DNA from: CAZTCJ01 sp964612085
Lineage (GTDB): Bacteria; Pseudomonadota; Alphaproteobacteria; JAJFIK01
Length of the DNA stretch: 48,140 bases
Assembly (NCBI GenBank): GCA_964612085.1
Contig: CAZTCJ010000021.1
Coordinates: 1 to 48,140 of the forward strand
Direction of reading: 5' to 3'
This document shows, in pieces, positions 24,971 through 34,151 of the stretch (positions within the stretch are counted from its first letter, which is position 1; each line of letters starts with the position of its first letter). Position numbers and translations under genes: made by a program. The notes under the pieces are model-generated. The model was not told the origin of the DNA, ran no database searches, and saw nothing but the letters and a program-made list of their open reading frames with translations.

Positions 24971-25699
24971 ATGAAACCTCTGGTGCTGGTTGTTGAGGAC
25001 GAAGACGCGCTGACGACGCTCCTCACGTATAATCTCGAGCGCGACGGCTATCGCGTCGCCTCCGCCCGCGATGGCGACGAGGCGCTTCTCATGGCCGAGG
25101 AGCAGCGGCCCGAGCTTGTGCTTCTCGACTGGATGCTGCCCAAGATTTCAGGCATCGAACTGTGCCGCCGGTTGCGTGGGCGCTCTGAAACACGTAACAC
25201 GCCGATCATTATGCTGACGGCCCGGGGCGAGGAAGGCGACCGGATCCGCGGTCTCGATACGGGTGCGGACGATTACGTCATCAAGCCTTTTTCCATGTCG
25301 GAACTCTTGGCCCGGGTACGGGCCGTCATGCGCCGGATCCGACCAGCCCTCGCCGATGACACCATAGTCTTCGGCGATCTTTTTTTGGACCGGGCGGCCC
25401 ATCGGGTGCGCAGGGCCGATCGGGACATTCATCTGGGTCCGACCGAGTTCCGTCTGCTCGATCACCTCATCCAGTATCCCGGCCGGGTGTTCAGCCGCGA
25501 GCAACTGCTCGACGCGGTCTGGGGCTCGGATGTCTATGTGGAAGCGCGCACGGTCGATGTGCATATCGGGCGCCTGCGCAAGGCCATCAACATTCCGGGC
25601 GAGGCCGATCCGATCCGGACGGTGCGCTCGGCCGGCTATGCGCTCGACGATACCTACAGTTCACAGGACAAGAACCTGGAACGCAGCTTCTCCGAATAA
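24971..25699 (+). CDS. phoB: Phosphate regulon response regulator PhoB
   Basis: This is an OmpR-type response regulator. The receiver (1-120) has EDED (9-12), phospho-acceptor Asp53 in LVLLDWMLP and Lys in DYVIKPF. The winged-helix effector domain (about 135-230) includes GPTEFRLLDHLIQYPGRVFS and TVDVHIGRLRKAI. The 242-residue product starts at ATG24971; GTG24968 or an upstream in-frame start at 24938 are possible. It binds Pho boxes such as the one before pstS. It is the last gene of the block, followed by a strong hairpin. Confidence 0.93.
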   Translation: MKPLVLVVEDEDALTTLLTYNLERDGYRVASARDGDEALLMAEEQRPELVLLDWMLPKISGIELCRRLRGRSETRNTPIIMLTARGEEGDRIRGLDTGADDYVIKPFSMSELLARVRAVMRRIRPALADDTIVFGDLFLDRAAHRVRRADRDIHLGPTEFRLLDHLIQYPGRVFSREQLLDAVWGSDVYVEARTVDVHIGRLRKAINIPGEADPIRTVRSAGYALDDTYSSQDKNLERSFSE

Positions 25700-25723
25700 G
25701 CCCCTGATTTTGCACCCCACGAA

Positions 25724-25758
25724 AAAGGGCTCTCGCATCACTGATGCAAGAGCCCTTT
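25724..25758. terminator. Bidirectional terminator between phoB and gcrA
   Basis: Arms of 17 nt (25724-25740 and 25742-25758) pair with one mismatch, leaving a very tight loop. The A-run at 25722-25726 gives a T-run for minus-strand transcripts from gcrA, and TTT follows on the plus strand for phoB. It sits between convergent genes. Confidence 0.85.
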
Positions 25759-25813
25759 AGCAGGCGCTAGAGGGAGCGCGTTCAGGCTGAAAAGATCCGC
25801 TCATGCGGGATAG

Positions 25814-26260
25814 TCAGCCTGCCGCGCGCCGCTTCTGCCGCCGGCGATCCACGGGCTGATAGGCCAAGCGGGCATGGGCCTCGCAATAGGGCGAGCCTGG
25901 CATGGTCTTATGGCCGCAGAAGCGGAAATCCGGCGAGGCCGGGTCCCCGATGGGCCATTTGCACATGTTTTCTTTCAGTGTCATGACGGTGGCGTATTCA
26001 CCGTTCTCCAGCACAACGGGTTTCTTCTCCACGATCATGGGCTTGATGAAAACCGGTTTGACCGTGGGCTTCGGCACCGTGACGGCGCGCGGCCGCTCCG
26101 AGCGGGACGGCGAGCCGCGGCCCGACAGGCCGAGGCGGTGGACCTTGCCGATCACCGCGTTGCGTGTCACATCGCCCAGTTGCCGGGCGATCTGGCTGGC
26201 GCTCAAGCCTTCGGTCCAAAGCTTTTTGAGCAATTCGACCCGCTCATCTGTCCATGCCAT
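25814..26260 (-). CDS. gcrA: GcrA cell cycle regulator
   Basis: GcrA is a sigma70-associated cell-cycle transcription factor of Alphaproteobacteria that works with CcrM-methylated GANTC sites. The 148-residue product starts MAWTDERVELLKKLWTEGLS, a helix-turn-helix of the GcrA type (QIARQLGDVTRNAVIGKVHRLGL). After a basic Pro-rich linker it has the C-terminal Cys/His region MCKWPIGDP...FCGH...YCEAH. This identification sets the lineage of the window. It converges with phoB and is divergent from the ABC-2 permease. Confidence 0.95.
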   Translation of the reverse strand: MAWTDERVELLKKLWTEGLSASQIARQLGDVTRNAVIGKVHRLGLSGRGSPSRSERPRAVTVPKPTVKPVFIKPMIVEKKPVVLENGEYATVMTLKENMCKWPIGDPASPDFRFCGHKTMPGSPYCEAHARLAYQPVDRRRQKRRAAG

Positions 26261-26636
26261 AGCGGAGTATCCCTTTACGTCCTGGCCGTGCTTCGGGGGT
26301 TGCGCGCCCCGATCGGGCCTTTATGGAAACCATGCGCCGCCGGGGAAGAGAGGCGGCTTGCGGGAACCGGAACCGGCTGAATGTTGACGGTTGAGCCAAT
26401 ATCTAGTGGCTGCTGCCCGGCTACCGCTAGATATCGTACACATCTCAAAATAGAACACAAGATGGAGTGGTCGAAATTCCTGTGGATGGACCGCGGCTCT
26501 ACATCTTGTGTTTTCCCCAGCCTGCTTGTTCCGGGCCGCTTCATGGCCTAAGTAGCGGGTAGGGCTGGTGACGGCGGTTGGCGGCAGGCCGCGAAAATCT
26601 CTATTTGTTTTCAATGTGTTAACCAAGGAGTCCGGA
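26261..26636. other. Divergent gap between gcrA and the permease gene
   Basis: About 375 bp with no convincing ORF. It holds two consecutive dyads, listed separately as a candidate structured RNA, and the AAGGAG ribosome site (26625-26630) of the permease gene. A TTGACG at 26384-26389 could be a -35 element but has no well-placed -10. Confidence 0.5.
26399..26514 (+). ncRNA. Candidate structured RNA or leader (two stem-loops)
   Basis: Stem 1: ATATCTAG (26399-26406) pairs with CTAGATAT (26427-26434). Stem 2: an 11-bp perfect stem (26454-26464 with 26502-26512), extended inward by GAG/CTC (26465-26467 with 26497-26499) and GGTC/GACC (26469-26472 with 26489-26492), leaving a 16-nt loop. TTTT ends at 26514. 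Two stable successive hairpins with a terminal T-run suggest a small RNA or a regulated 5' leader of the permease gene. No known RNA family was recognised. Confidence 0.4.
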
Positions 26637-27479
26637 ATGGCGGACATATCCATGCGTGGCGCGCGGCGCGAAGGCGGCCCGGCTTTTCCGGATGTGGGCG
26701 TGCGCCGGTTCGGGGCCGTGAACTGGATCGGCCTGTGGACGCTCTACAAGAAAGAGGTGATGCGCTTCTTCAAGGTGGCCATGCAGACGATCTTCGCGCC
26801 CATGGCCACGTCCATTCTGTTCCTGGCGATTTTCAGCTTGGCCTTGGGCGCTTACCGCCCGGATGTGAACGGCATTCCGTTCGCCGCCTTCGTGGCGCCG
26901 GGCCTCATTATGATGGCGGTCCTGCAAAACGCCTTCGCCAACAGCTCGAGCTCCATGCTGATCTCGAAAGTGCAGGGCAATGTGGTGGATTTCCTGATGC
27001 CGCCCTTGTCGCCAATGGAGCTGACCATCGCCTTCGTCATGGGTGGTGCGACGCGGGGCATCGTGGTGGCGGTGGTCACCGCCATTCCCATGGCGTTTTT
27101 CGTGGAGATGAGCGTGACCCATCTTTGGGCCGTGACCTTCTATGCGATCGGCGCCTCCGTGATCCTGGCGCTGATCGGGCTCATCGCGGGCATGTGGGCC
27201 TATAAGTTCGACCATCTGGCGACGATCACGAATTTCGTCATCACACCCTTGTCGCTCCTGTCGGGCACATTTTATTCCGTGACCATTCTGCCCGGCATAT
27301 GGTCGGATCTCAGTTATTGGAATCCGTTCTTCTATTTCATCGACGGGTTCCGCTACGGTTTTACCGGCCAGTCGGACGGCTCCATCGGGATCGGCGTCGT
27401 CTTGACCGTGAGTTTGATGGTCGTTCTGTGGGCTTTGGCCCACTGGCTGCTGGCCCGGGGCTACCGCTTGAAAAGCTGA
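26637..27479 (+). CDS. ABC-2 type transporter permease
   Basis: The 280-residue integral membrane protein has about six helices (from about residue 48), of the ABC-2/NodJ-YadH export class. The conserved FVAPGLIMMAVLQNAFANSSSSM region and the C-terminal LSGTFYSVTILPGIW...NPFFYFIDGFRYGF segment are typical. The substrate is unknown. ATG26637 has AAGGAG 6 nt upstream; the frame opens earlier at 26568. Its ATPase partner is not adjacent, so it must be encoded elsewhere. It precedes argD by 54 nt and may be cotranscribed with the arginine biosynthesis genes. Confidence 0.9.
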   Translation: MADISMRGARREGGPAFPDVGVRRFGAVNWIGLWTLYKKEVMRFFKVAMQTIFAPMATSILFLAIFSLALGAYRPDVNGIPFAAFVAPGLIMMAVLQNAFANSSSSMLISKVQGNVVDFLMPPLSPMELTIAFVMGGATRGIVVAVVTAIPMAFFVEMSVTHLWAVTFYAIGASVILALIGLIAGMWAYKFDHLATITNFVITPLSLLSGTFYSVTILPGIWSDLSYWNPFFYFIDGFRYGFTGQSDGSIGIGVVLTVSLMVVLWALAHWLLARGYRLKS

Positions 27480-27533
27480 AAACGCGCAATGGCTGCACCG
27501 CCGGCCCGTGCCGCACGCTGAGGACAAGGACCG

Positions 27534-28727
27534 ATGATCGATCCGCTTCTGCCCACTTATAATCGTGCGCCCCTGACCTTCGTCAGCGGGGAGGGGCCTT
27601 ATCTGTGTGACGAAACAGGCGAGACCTATCTGGATTTCGCCGCCGGGATCGGCGTCAACGCCCTTGGCCACAGCCATGCGCATGTGGTGGAGGCGCTGAA
27701 GGCCCAGGCGGAAACCCTGTGGCACACGTCCAACCTGTTCCATATTCCGGGTCAGGACCGCCTGGCCCAACGGCTGGTGGACGCCACCTTCGCCGATACG
27801 GTGTTCTTCACCAATTCAGGCGGGGAGGCGGTCGAATGCGGTTTGAAGATGGCCCGGCGCTATCAGATCGCCGCCGGTCATCCGGAGCGCTGGCGTGTGC
27901 TGACCATTGAAGGCGCGTTTCACGGGCGCACCCTGGCGACCATTTCCGCAGGCGGACAGCCTAAACATCTGGACGGGTTCGGCCCCCGGGTCGATGGCTT
28001 CGACCAGGTCGCGTTCGGCGATCACGAGGCCCTGAATGCGGCGATCGGGCCGGAGACGGCGGCGATCCTGATCGAGCCTGTGCAAGGGGAAGGCGGCATC
28101 CGGGTGGTGCCGGATCAATGCCTGAAAGGCTTGCGGGAGCTGTGCGATGAGCACGGTCTTTTGCTCATTCTCGACGAAGTGCAATGCGGCAACGGCCGGA
28201 CCGGCACCTTCTTTGCCCATGAGCATGCGGGCATCGCACCGGATATTCTGTGTACCGCCAAAGGCCTCGGCAATGGCATGCCGATCGGCGCGTGCCTGGC
28301 GACGGAAAAGGCCGCCGCCGCCATGACGCCCGGCTGTCACGGCTCCACCTTCGGCGGCAATCCGCTGGCCATGGCGGCGGGCAATGCGGTTCTCGATATT
28401 CTGCTGGCGCCCGGTTTTTTCGAGCGGGTGAGCGCGATCGCCGGGGCTTTCCGGGAAGGCCTGGAAGGGCTCGCCGCCCAGTTCCCCGATCTTATCCAGG
28501 AGGTGCGCGGGCGCGGGTTGATGGTGGGTCTGAAGATCGACGGCTCGAATGCCGACTTCGTCCGCATGCTGCTGGATGAGCATATGCTCGCCGTGACCGC
28601 AGGGGACGGGGTGGTGCGCATGCTGCCGCCGCTGATTATCGAGGAGGGGCATGTGCGCGAAGCGCTCGACAAGCTCGCCGCCGTCTGTCAGCGGCTGAGC
28701 GCCAGGAACACAGCGGGGCCGGCATGA
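27534..28727 (+). CDS. argD: Acetylornithine aminotransferase
   Basis: This class III PLP aminotransferase of arginine biosynthesis interconverts N-acetylglutamate semialdehyde and N-acetylornithine. Landmarks are FFTNSGGEAVECGLKMAR, FHGRTLATISAGGQ, LILDEVQCGNGRTG and AKGLGNGMPIGACLA with the PLP lysine. The 397 residues are typical. It overlaps argF by ATGA, supporting the biosynthetic assignment and distinguishing it from the catabolic rocD at 14929-16188. Confidence 0.94.
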   Translation: MIDPLLPTYNRAPLTFVSGEGPYLCDETGETYLDFAAGIGVNALGHSHAHVVEALKAQAETLWHTSNLFHIPGQDRLAQRLVDATFADTVFFTNSGGEAVECGLKMARRYQIAAGHPERWRVLTIEGAFHGRTLATISAGGQPKHLDGFGPRVDGFDQVAFGDHEALNAAIGPETAAILIEPVQGEGGIRVVPDQCLKGLRELCDEHGLLLILDEVQCGNGRTGTFFAHEHAGIAPDILCTAKGLGNGMPIGACLATEKAAAAMTPGCHGSTFGGNPLAMAAGNAVLDILLAPGFFERVSAIAGAFREGLEGLAAQFPDLIQEVRGRGLMVGLKIDGSNADFVRMLLDEHMLAVTAGDGVVRMLPPLIIEEGHVREALDKLAAVCQRLSARNTAGPA

Positions 28728-29662
28728 CCGGAACCCCTCGGCATTTTCTCGACCTGGGCCCGTTCGACGAAGCGACCTTGCGCGGGATCCTGGATCACGC
28801 GCGGCTCATGAAGGAGCGCCGCCAGGGCCGCCCGCGCGGCGCCCGGGATGCGGAGCCGCTCTTGCCGGGCCGGGCCGTCGCGCTCGTTTTCGAGCAGGTC
28901 TCGACCCGCACCCGCATTTCCTTCGATATCGGCGTGCGCCAGATGGGCGGCGAACCGCTTTATCTGACGGGTAAGGAGCTTCAGCTCGGACGGGGCGAAA
29001 GCATCGCCGATACCGCCCGTGTGCTGTCGCGCTATGTGGATGCCATCGTCATCCGGGTGCTCGACCATGATATGCTGGAGGATCTGGCGGCCTCGTCGGA
29101 TGTGCCGGTGATCAATGGGCTGACGAAACGCAGCCATCCGTGCCAGATTATGGCCGATGTCCTGACCTTCGAAGAACGCAAGGGGCCGATCAAGGGCAGG
29201 ACCGTGGCCTGGTGCGGCGATGCCAATAATGTGGCGGCAAGCTGGGTCCATGCGGCCGCGCGCCTGGGCTTCGAGTTCCGTATGGCGTGCCCGGAAGGCT
29301 ATGGCATCAGCCATGAGCTGCGCGAATGGGCCCACGGACAAGATGGCGATGTTCACTTCACGGACGACCCCATGGAAGCGGTCGCCGGGGCGGACTGCGT
29401 GGTGACCGATACCTGGGTCTCGCTGGGCGATGAAGACACCCAAGCCCGCTTCAACCGCCTGCGCCGGTATCAGGTGACCGAACAACTCATGGCCCATGCG
29501 GCGCCCGATGCCATCTTCATGCATTGCCTGCCGGCCCATCGCGGCGAGGAAATGGTGCCGGAAGTGATTGACGGTCCCCAGTCCGTGGTGTGGGATGAAG
29601 CCGAGAACCGGCTGCACGCGCAAAAAGGCATCATGGCCTGGTGCCTCGGTGTTCAAAGATAA
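28724..29662 (+). CDS. argF: Ornithine carbamoyltransferase
   Basis: ArgF makes citrulline from ornithine and carbamoyl phosphate. The carbamoyl-phosphate loop STRTR is present in FEQVSTRTRISF, which is unusual in having QV before STRTR where KP/KN-type residues are common. HPCQIMAD and the catalytic MHCLPAHRGEE are intact, and DTWVSLGDE forms the SMG-loop region. The 312 residues are normal. It is coupled to argD by a 4-nt overlap and lies 15 nt before hslO. Confidence 0.95.
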   Translation: MTGTPRHFLDLGPFDEATLRGILDHARLMKERRQGRPRGARDAEPLLPGRAVALVFEQVSTRTRISFDIGVRQMGGEPLYLTGKELQLGRGESIADTARVLSRYVDAIVIRVLDHDMLEDLAASSDVPVINGLTKRSHPCQIMADVLTFEERKGPIKGRTVAWCGDANNVAASWVHAAARLGFEFRMACPEGYGISHELREWAHGQDGDVHFTDDPMEAVAGADCVVTDTWVSLGDEDTQARFNRLRRYQVTEQLMAHAAPDAIFMHCLPAHRGEEMVPEVIDGPQSVVWDEAENRLHAQKGIMAWCLGVQR

Positions 29663-29677
29663 GGACAGACGCTTCTT

Positions 29678-30694
29678 ATGCCTTCCGATACTCATCCGGC
29701 CCCGTCCTATACGCGCCGTTCAGGCGACGATCTCCTGCTGCCCTTTCAGGTGGAGAAAACAGGCGTGCGCGGACGTCTCGCGCGGCTGGGTCCCGCCATC
29801 GATACGATTTTGACCCGTCACGATTACCCTGAGCCGGTTTCCATGGTTCTGGGCGAGGCCATGGTGCTGGCAAGCCTGTTTGGCAGCGTCCTGAAGATCG
29901 ACGGTGAGCTGACGCTGCAGACCCATACGGATGGTCCCGTCAGCATGCTTGTGGCGAGCTACCGCACGCCCGGCCTGATCCGGGGCTACGCGCTGCTCGA
30001 CCAGGACCGCTGGGCGGATCTGGAGCGCGAGACGGACGGGCCGGTGTCCAGGGACAAGGTGCTTGGCGAAGGGCGCTTTGCCCTCACCATCGATCCGGGC
30101 GGGGATATGAACCGCTATCAGGGGATCGTTCCGCTGGCGGACGGCCAGCTTTTGACGGCGGCCCATGATTATTTCGCCCAGTCCGAACAGATCGCCACGC
30201 GCATCCATCTGGCGGTCGGGCGGCGGTTCACGCCGGGGGCCCGCGATCAGGGGGCGGATTGGCGCGCGGGCGGCATCATGATTCAGCATCTGGCCGCCGA
30301 TGGCGGGCTGACGGACGAGGATGAACTGAAAGCCCGTCAGGCTGCGGAAGGCATGGCGCGCACGGCCCGGGGCGAGCCGGTGGAAGATGCCTGGAACCGG
30401 GCCGCGATGCTTCTGGAGACCACGGAAGATCACGAACTGCTCGATCCGCTCCTGACCCCGGAACGGCTGTTGTTCCGCCTTTATCATGAAGACGGCGTGC
30501 GGGTTTATGACAAGACGGCTTTGTCCGTCGATTGCCGGTGCACGGCTGAAAAGGTGGAGAACGTTCTGCAGCGCTATGCCGGGGACGGGCTCGATGATTT
30601 GATCGAAGACGGGGTGATCAAGGTCCGGTGTGAGTTCTGCAACCAGACCTTCGAATTCGATCCGGCGCGGTTGGGGCAGGCGCCGCAAGCCTGA
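29678..30694 (+). CDS. hslO: Redox-regulated chaperone Hsp33
   Basis: This cytoplasmic holdase is activated by oxidation and unfolding. The four zinc-binding cysteines are present as DCRC (about 284-286) and CEFC near the C-terminus (about 321-324), in the expected CxC...CxxC spacing. The core contains GEAMVLASLFGSVLKIDGELTLQ and SEQIATRIHLAV. The 338 residues are a little longer than the E. coli form because of N-terminal and linker additions. An argF-hslO order recurs in Alphaproteobacteria. Confidence 0.94.
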   Translation: MPSDTHPAPSYTRRSGDDLLLPFQVEKTGVRGRLARLGPAIDTILTRHDYPEPVSMVLGEAMVLASLFGSVLKIDGELTLQTHTDGPVSMLVASYRTPGLIRGYALLDQDRWADLERETDGPVSRDKVLGEGRFALTIDPGGDMNRYQGIVPLADGQLLTAAHDYFAQSEQIATRIHLAVGRRFTPGARDQGADWRAGGIMIQHLAADGGLTDEDELKARQAAEGMARTARGEPVEDAWNRAAMLLETTEDHELLDPLLTPERLLFRLYHEDGVRVYDKTALSVDCRCTAEKVENVLQRYAGDGLDDLIEDGVIKVRCEFCNQTFEFDPARLGQAPQA

Positions 30695-30781
30695 CAGGGC
30701 CATGTTTCGCTCGACAGCGTCACGCAAGATCAGTACACAGGGTGATGGAGCGCATTGCTTTCGGCTTTGGGATGAACCGGT

Positions 30782-31381
30782 ATGCTGCTGAGATTTCTTT
30801 TCTCTATGATGTTTGTACTGAGCGTTGCGATAGGCCTGTCAGCATGCGGTACGACGCCGCCCGCCGACGTGCCGGTCCTCAGTTTCAAGGATGGTAATGC
30901 CATAAGGCTCAATGCCAGGCCGGGCATCGAGATCGTGGATCTGTACCGCCCGCCGCTGCGCCCGCCCCATGTGGAGCATCAATTCAGCATTGTGCCCTCC
31001 CAGATCGCGCGGATCTGGGTGCGCGACCGGCTGGAGCTTGCCGGTGGCGCCGGCACGGTGAAGCTCACCATCCGTGACGGCGCCGTCACGGAAACCGCCG
31101 TGCCGGTCAAAGGCGGTCTGTTCGGGATGTTCCGCCGGGATGTGGCCCGCCGTCTCACGGGCCGCCTGGAAGTGCAGCTCGATTTCGCCGGTGTCGGCAG
31201 CGCGGGCGCGAGCACGACCGCCATCGTGGAAGCCACCCGCGAAATTCTGGAAGACGCGGAGCGCGCGGAAGTCGAGGCGGTCTATTACGAAATGATCCGT
31301 GATCTGGCGGATGCCTTCGACCGGGAACTGACCCGCCAGATCGACGAGACCTTCGGCCAGGTTTTCCGGGGCGCGGCCTGA
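30782..31381 (+). CDS. Hypothetical lipoprotein
   Basis: The gene family is not recognised. The signal peptide has a lipobox, AIGLSAC (Cys22), so the product is likely a lipoprotein. The 199-residue product has a mixed beta region (about 35-130) and a long amphipathic C-terminal helix (about 145-195, EATREILEDAERAEVEAVYY and onward). The region AIRLNARPGIEIVDLYRPPL is proline-rich near its mature N-terminus. Size and layout fit a soluble envelope lipoprotein. It follows hslO on the same strand after 87 nt and converges with argE. Confidence 0.75.
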   Translation: MLLRFLFSMMFVLSVAIGLSACGTTPPADVPVLSFKDGNAIRLNARPGIEIVDLYRPPLRPPHVEHQFSIVPSQIARIWVRDRLELAGGAGTVKLTIRDGAVTETAVPVKGGLFGMFRRDVARRLTGRLEVQLDFAGVGSAGASTTAIVEATREILEDAERAEVEAVYYEMIRDLADAFDRELTRQIDETFGQVFRGAA

Positions 31382-31390
31382 CCCACGACC

Positions 31391-32554
31391 CTAGTCTGAA
31401 AGCGTCTCCCGCAGGCGTTCCAGAAAGCGAGAACACTCTTCAAGCTGAGCGATGGCGACGAATTCATCCGGCTTGTGGGCCTGGGCGATGTCTCCCGGGC
31501 CGCACACCACGGTCGGAATATCCATGGCCTGGAAAAGGCCCGCTTCCGTCCCGTACGCGACCGCATGAACGCTGTTCTGCTGGGCCAGATGCAGCGCCAG
31601 TTCTTCCGCGGGCGATCCATCAACGGCGCGCAGGCTTGGCGCATTGGCGGTTACGTGTGTTTCAATCGCGGCTTCGGTCACGCGCGCTTTCAGCCCGGGC
31701 AGCATGTCGTCTGCAACGAAGCGCTCGAACCGGGCGATGATGTCTTGCGGGTCCTGATCGGGCAGGGCACGGAACTCCCAGGAAAAGTCGCATGCCCGGG
31801 GAATGATATTGACCGCCGTGCCGCCATGGATGGTGCCGACCGACAAGGTGGTGTAGGGCGGTTCGAACCGTCCGGAGGCATCGCCCAGTGCCTTCATGTC
31901 ATCCGCGAGCGTTTCCAGAAAGCCGATCAGACGGGCCGCCACGGCGATAGCGTTAAGCCCTTCATGGGTGCGGCTTGAATGGGCCTCAAGCCCGGTGATC
32001 CGGGTGGTGAGGGTGCATATGCCCTTATGGGCGTTCACCACCATCATGCTGGTGGGTTCGCCTACAATGGCGAGCGCCGGACGCGGACGGGTGGCGGCGA
32101 TATGCTCCAGCATGGGCCGGACGCCGACGCAGCCCACCTCCTCGTCATAGGACAGGGCGATATGCACGGGCTTTTTCAGGGGCGTGCGGACGAAATCCGG
32201 CACGGCGGCGAGCACGCAGGCGGCAAAGCCCTTCATATCGGCCGTGCCCCGGCCATAAAGCCTGCCGCCGCGCTCTTCCATCGTGAACGGATCACTCGAC
32301 CAGTCCTGGCCATCGACAGGCACCACATCCGTATGGCCCGACAGCACGATGCCGCCCGCCACATCCGCGCCGATGGTGGCATAAAGATTGGCCTTGCTGC
32401 CGTCTTCGGTCGGCACCAGGTTGGACGGCACCCCATGATCGGCCAGATAGGTCCGGACGAATTCGATCAGGGCCAGGTTGGACTTGTGGCTCGTCGTATC
32501 GAAGGCGATCAGCCGGGCGAGCATTTCCTGGGGCGTGTAACGGGTAGCTGTCAT
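31391..32554 (-). CDS. argE: Acetylornithine deacetylase
   Basis: ArgE is an M20 zinc metallohydrolase that releases ornithine from N-acetylornithine. Metal and catalytic residues are visible in LSGHTDVVPVDG, GRGTADMKGF, YDEEVGCVG and GEPTSM, with the final His in GDIAQAHKPDE. The 387-residue product starts at ATG32554; the longer frame to 32665 runs into trkH. It lies 26 nt downstream of trkH on the same strand. With argD and argF nearby it supplies the linear acetyl route of arginine biosynthesis. Confidence 0.9.
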   Translation of the reverse strand: MTATRYTPQEMLARLIAFDTTSHKSNLALIEFVRTYLADHGVPSNLVPTEDGSKANLYATIGADVAGGIVLSGHTDVVPVDGQDWSSDPFTMEERGGRLYGRGTADMKGFAACVLAAVPDFVRTPLKKPVHIALSYDEEVGCVGVRPMLEHIAATRPRPALAIVGEPTSMMVVNAHKGICTLTTRITGLEAHSSRTHEGLNAIAVAARLIGFLETLADDMKALGDASGRFEPPYTTLSVGTIHGGTAVNIIPRACDFSWEFRALPDQDPQDIIARFERFVADDMLPGLKARVTEAAIETHVTANAPSLRAVDGSPAEELALHLAQQNSVHAVAYGTEAGLFQAMDIPTVVCGPGDIAQAHKPDEFVAIAQLEECSRFLERLRETLSD

Positions 32555-32580
32555 GACAATCCTGGGCCTCTTCGGTCGGT

Positions 32581-34104
32581 CTATTTCCAGAAGGCGGGCG
32601 AGAACAGCACCAGCACGGTGAACAGTTCCAGCCGCCCCACAAGCATGGCGATGGACAACAGCCATTTGGCCAGATCGGGCAGGGTCGCGAAAGAGCCCGA
32701 AGGCCCGACCACCGGGCCCAGTCCGGGTCCCACATTGGCAAGCGCGGTGGCGGCGGCGGAGGTGGCCGTGACCGCGTCGAGACCGAGCAGGGACAATGCG
32801 ATCGACAAAAGCCCGAACAGCAGCATGAACAGAAACAGGAAACTGGTCACGGAAGCGATGACGTCATCGCTGATCGGCGCGCCGCCATAGCGCGGCACGA
32901 ACACCCCATGGGGCATGGCCACGCGTTTCAACTGGCTTTCGGTCGCTTTCCACAACACATGGACACGGAAGATCTTGATGCCGCAGGAGGTGGATCCCGC
33001 GCAGCCGCCGATGAACATGGTGAAAAAGAAGATCGTGACGGCAAGCCCGCCCCAGGCGCTGTAATTGGCCGTTGCGTAGCCGGTGCCGGTCATGACCGAG
33101 ACGATATTGAAACTGGCGAAGCGGAAGGCATTGGCTGGATCGTTGATGTCCATGACGATCTGATAGACCGTCATGGTCCCGACGAGGCCGATGATCAGGA
33201 TAAAGAACAGGCGGACCTGGGGGTCCGTGTAAAGGCGTCCCACATTGCCGCGCAGGACCAGGAGGTAAAGTGCGAAAGGCAGGCTGCCCGCGATCATGAA
33301 GACAACCGCGATATAATCGATCACCGGGTTCTGGTACCAGGCGATGGAGGCGTCCTTGGTGGAATAGCCGCCCGTGGCCACGGTGGTCATGGCATGGGCC
33401 ACGCCGTCGAACGCCGTCATGCCCGCCACCATGTAGCAGGCCGCGCAGGCCGTGGTGATGGCCACGTAAAGCAGGGCGATGGAGGCCACGATCTGGGTGA
33501 TCCGGGGCAGGATCTTTTCCGACGTGTCGGAGGATTCCAGGTGAAAGAGCTGCATGCCGCCCACTTGCAGCATGGGCAAAACGGCGATCGCCATGACGAT
33601 GATGCCGACGCCGCCGAGCCATTGCAGGATGGCCCGCCACATCAGAACGCCGGGCGGCGCGGCGTCGAGGCCGGTGATGACCGTCGAGCCCGTGGTCGTC
33701 AGGCCCGACATGGCTTCGAAGAAGGCATCGGCGTAATCGAGTTCGAGGCCGCCGAGCGCCAACGGGATCGCCGCGAAGATTACCGTCACGAGCCAGGTCA
33801 GGGTGATGAGCACGAAGGCTTGATGGAGCGTCAGTTCCTGCTGAACGCGGCTTGCATTGGCGATCCACAGGGCGCCGCCGAAAAACAACGTCAAGGCCGA
33901 GGAGGCGAGGAAAACCTGCCAGTCCGGATTGCCGTGCCACAGATCGACCAGCACGGGGACCTGCATGGCCAGGCCCAGCACGGTCAGCAGGATGCCGATG
34001 ACCAGCAGGATGGGATGGAAAAACGTCACCAGCGCCCTCGGTTGCGAACGGTTTTGCGAATAGGAGCGGGCCGCCGGTCCGGCGGATCCCGCATGGTCCT
34101 TCAC
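32581..34104 (-). CDS. trkH: Potassium uptake protein TrkH
   Basis: TrkH is the membrane channel subunit of the Trk potassium uptake system. The 507-residue product has four pore-forming M1-P-M2 units with filter-like segments: TTTGSTVITG, TTVATGGYST, SVMTGTGYAT and ALANVGPGLGP. About ten hydrophobic helices are visible. The cytoplasmic regulatory partner TrkA is not in the window. It is followed closely by argE and lies 47 nt downstream of folE. Confidence 0.93.
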   Translation of the reverse strand: MKDHAGSAGPAARSYSQNRSQPRALVTFFHPILLVIGILLTVLGLAMQVPVLVDLWHGNPDWQVFLASSALTLFFGGALWIANASRVQQELTLHQAFVLITLTWLVTVIFAAIPLALGGLELDYADAFFEAMSGLTTTGSTVITGLDAAPPGVLMWRAILQWLGGVGIIVMAIAVLPMLQVGGMQLFHLESSDTSEKILPRITQIVASIALLYVAITTACAACYMVAGMTAFDGVAHAMTTVATGGYSTKDASIAWYQNPVIDYIAVVFMIAGSLPFALYLLVLRGNVGRLYTDPQVRLFFILIIGLVGTMTVYQIVMDINDPANAFRFASFNIVSVMTGTGYATANYSAWGGLAVTIFFFTMFIGGCAGSTSCGIKIFRVHVLWKATESQLKRVAMPHGVFVPRYGGAPISDDVIASVTSFLFLFMLLFGLLSIALSLLGLDAVTATSAAATALANVGPGLGPVVGPSGSFATLPDLAKWLLSIAMLVGRLELFTVLVLFSPAFWK

Positions 34105-34151
34105 TCGCTACCGGGCACCGCCGGGCTGGTCAAGCATGGGCGCCGGCAGGC

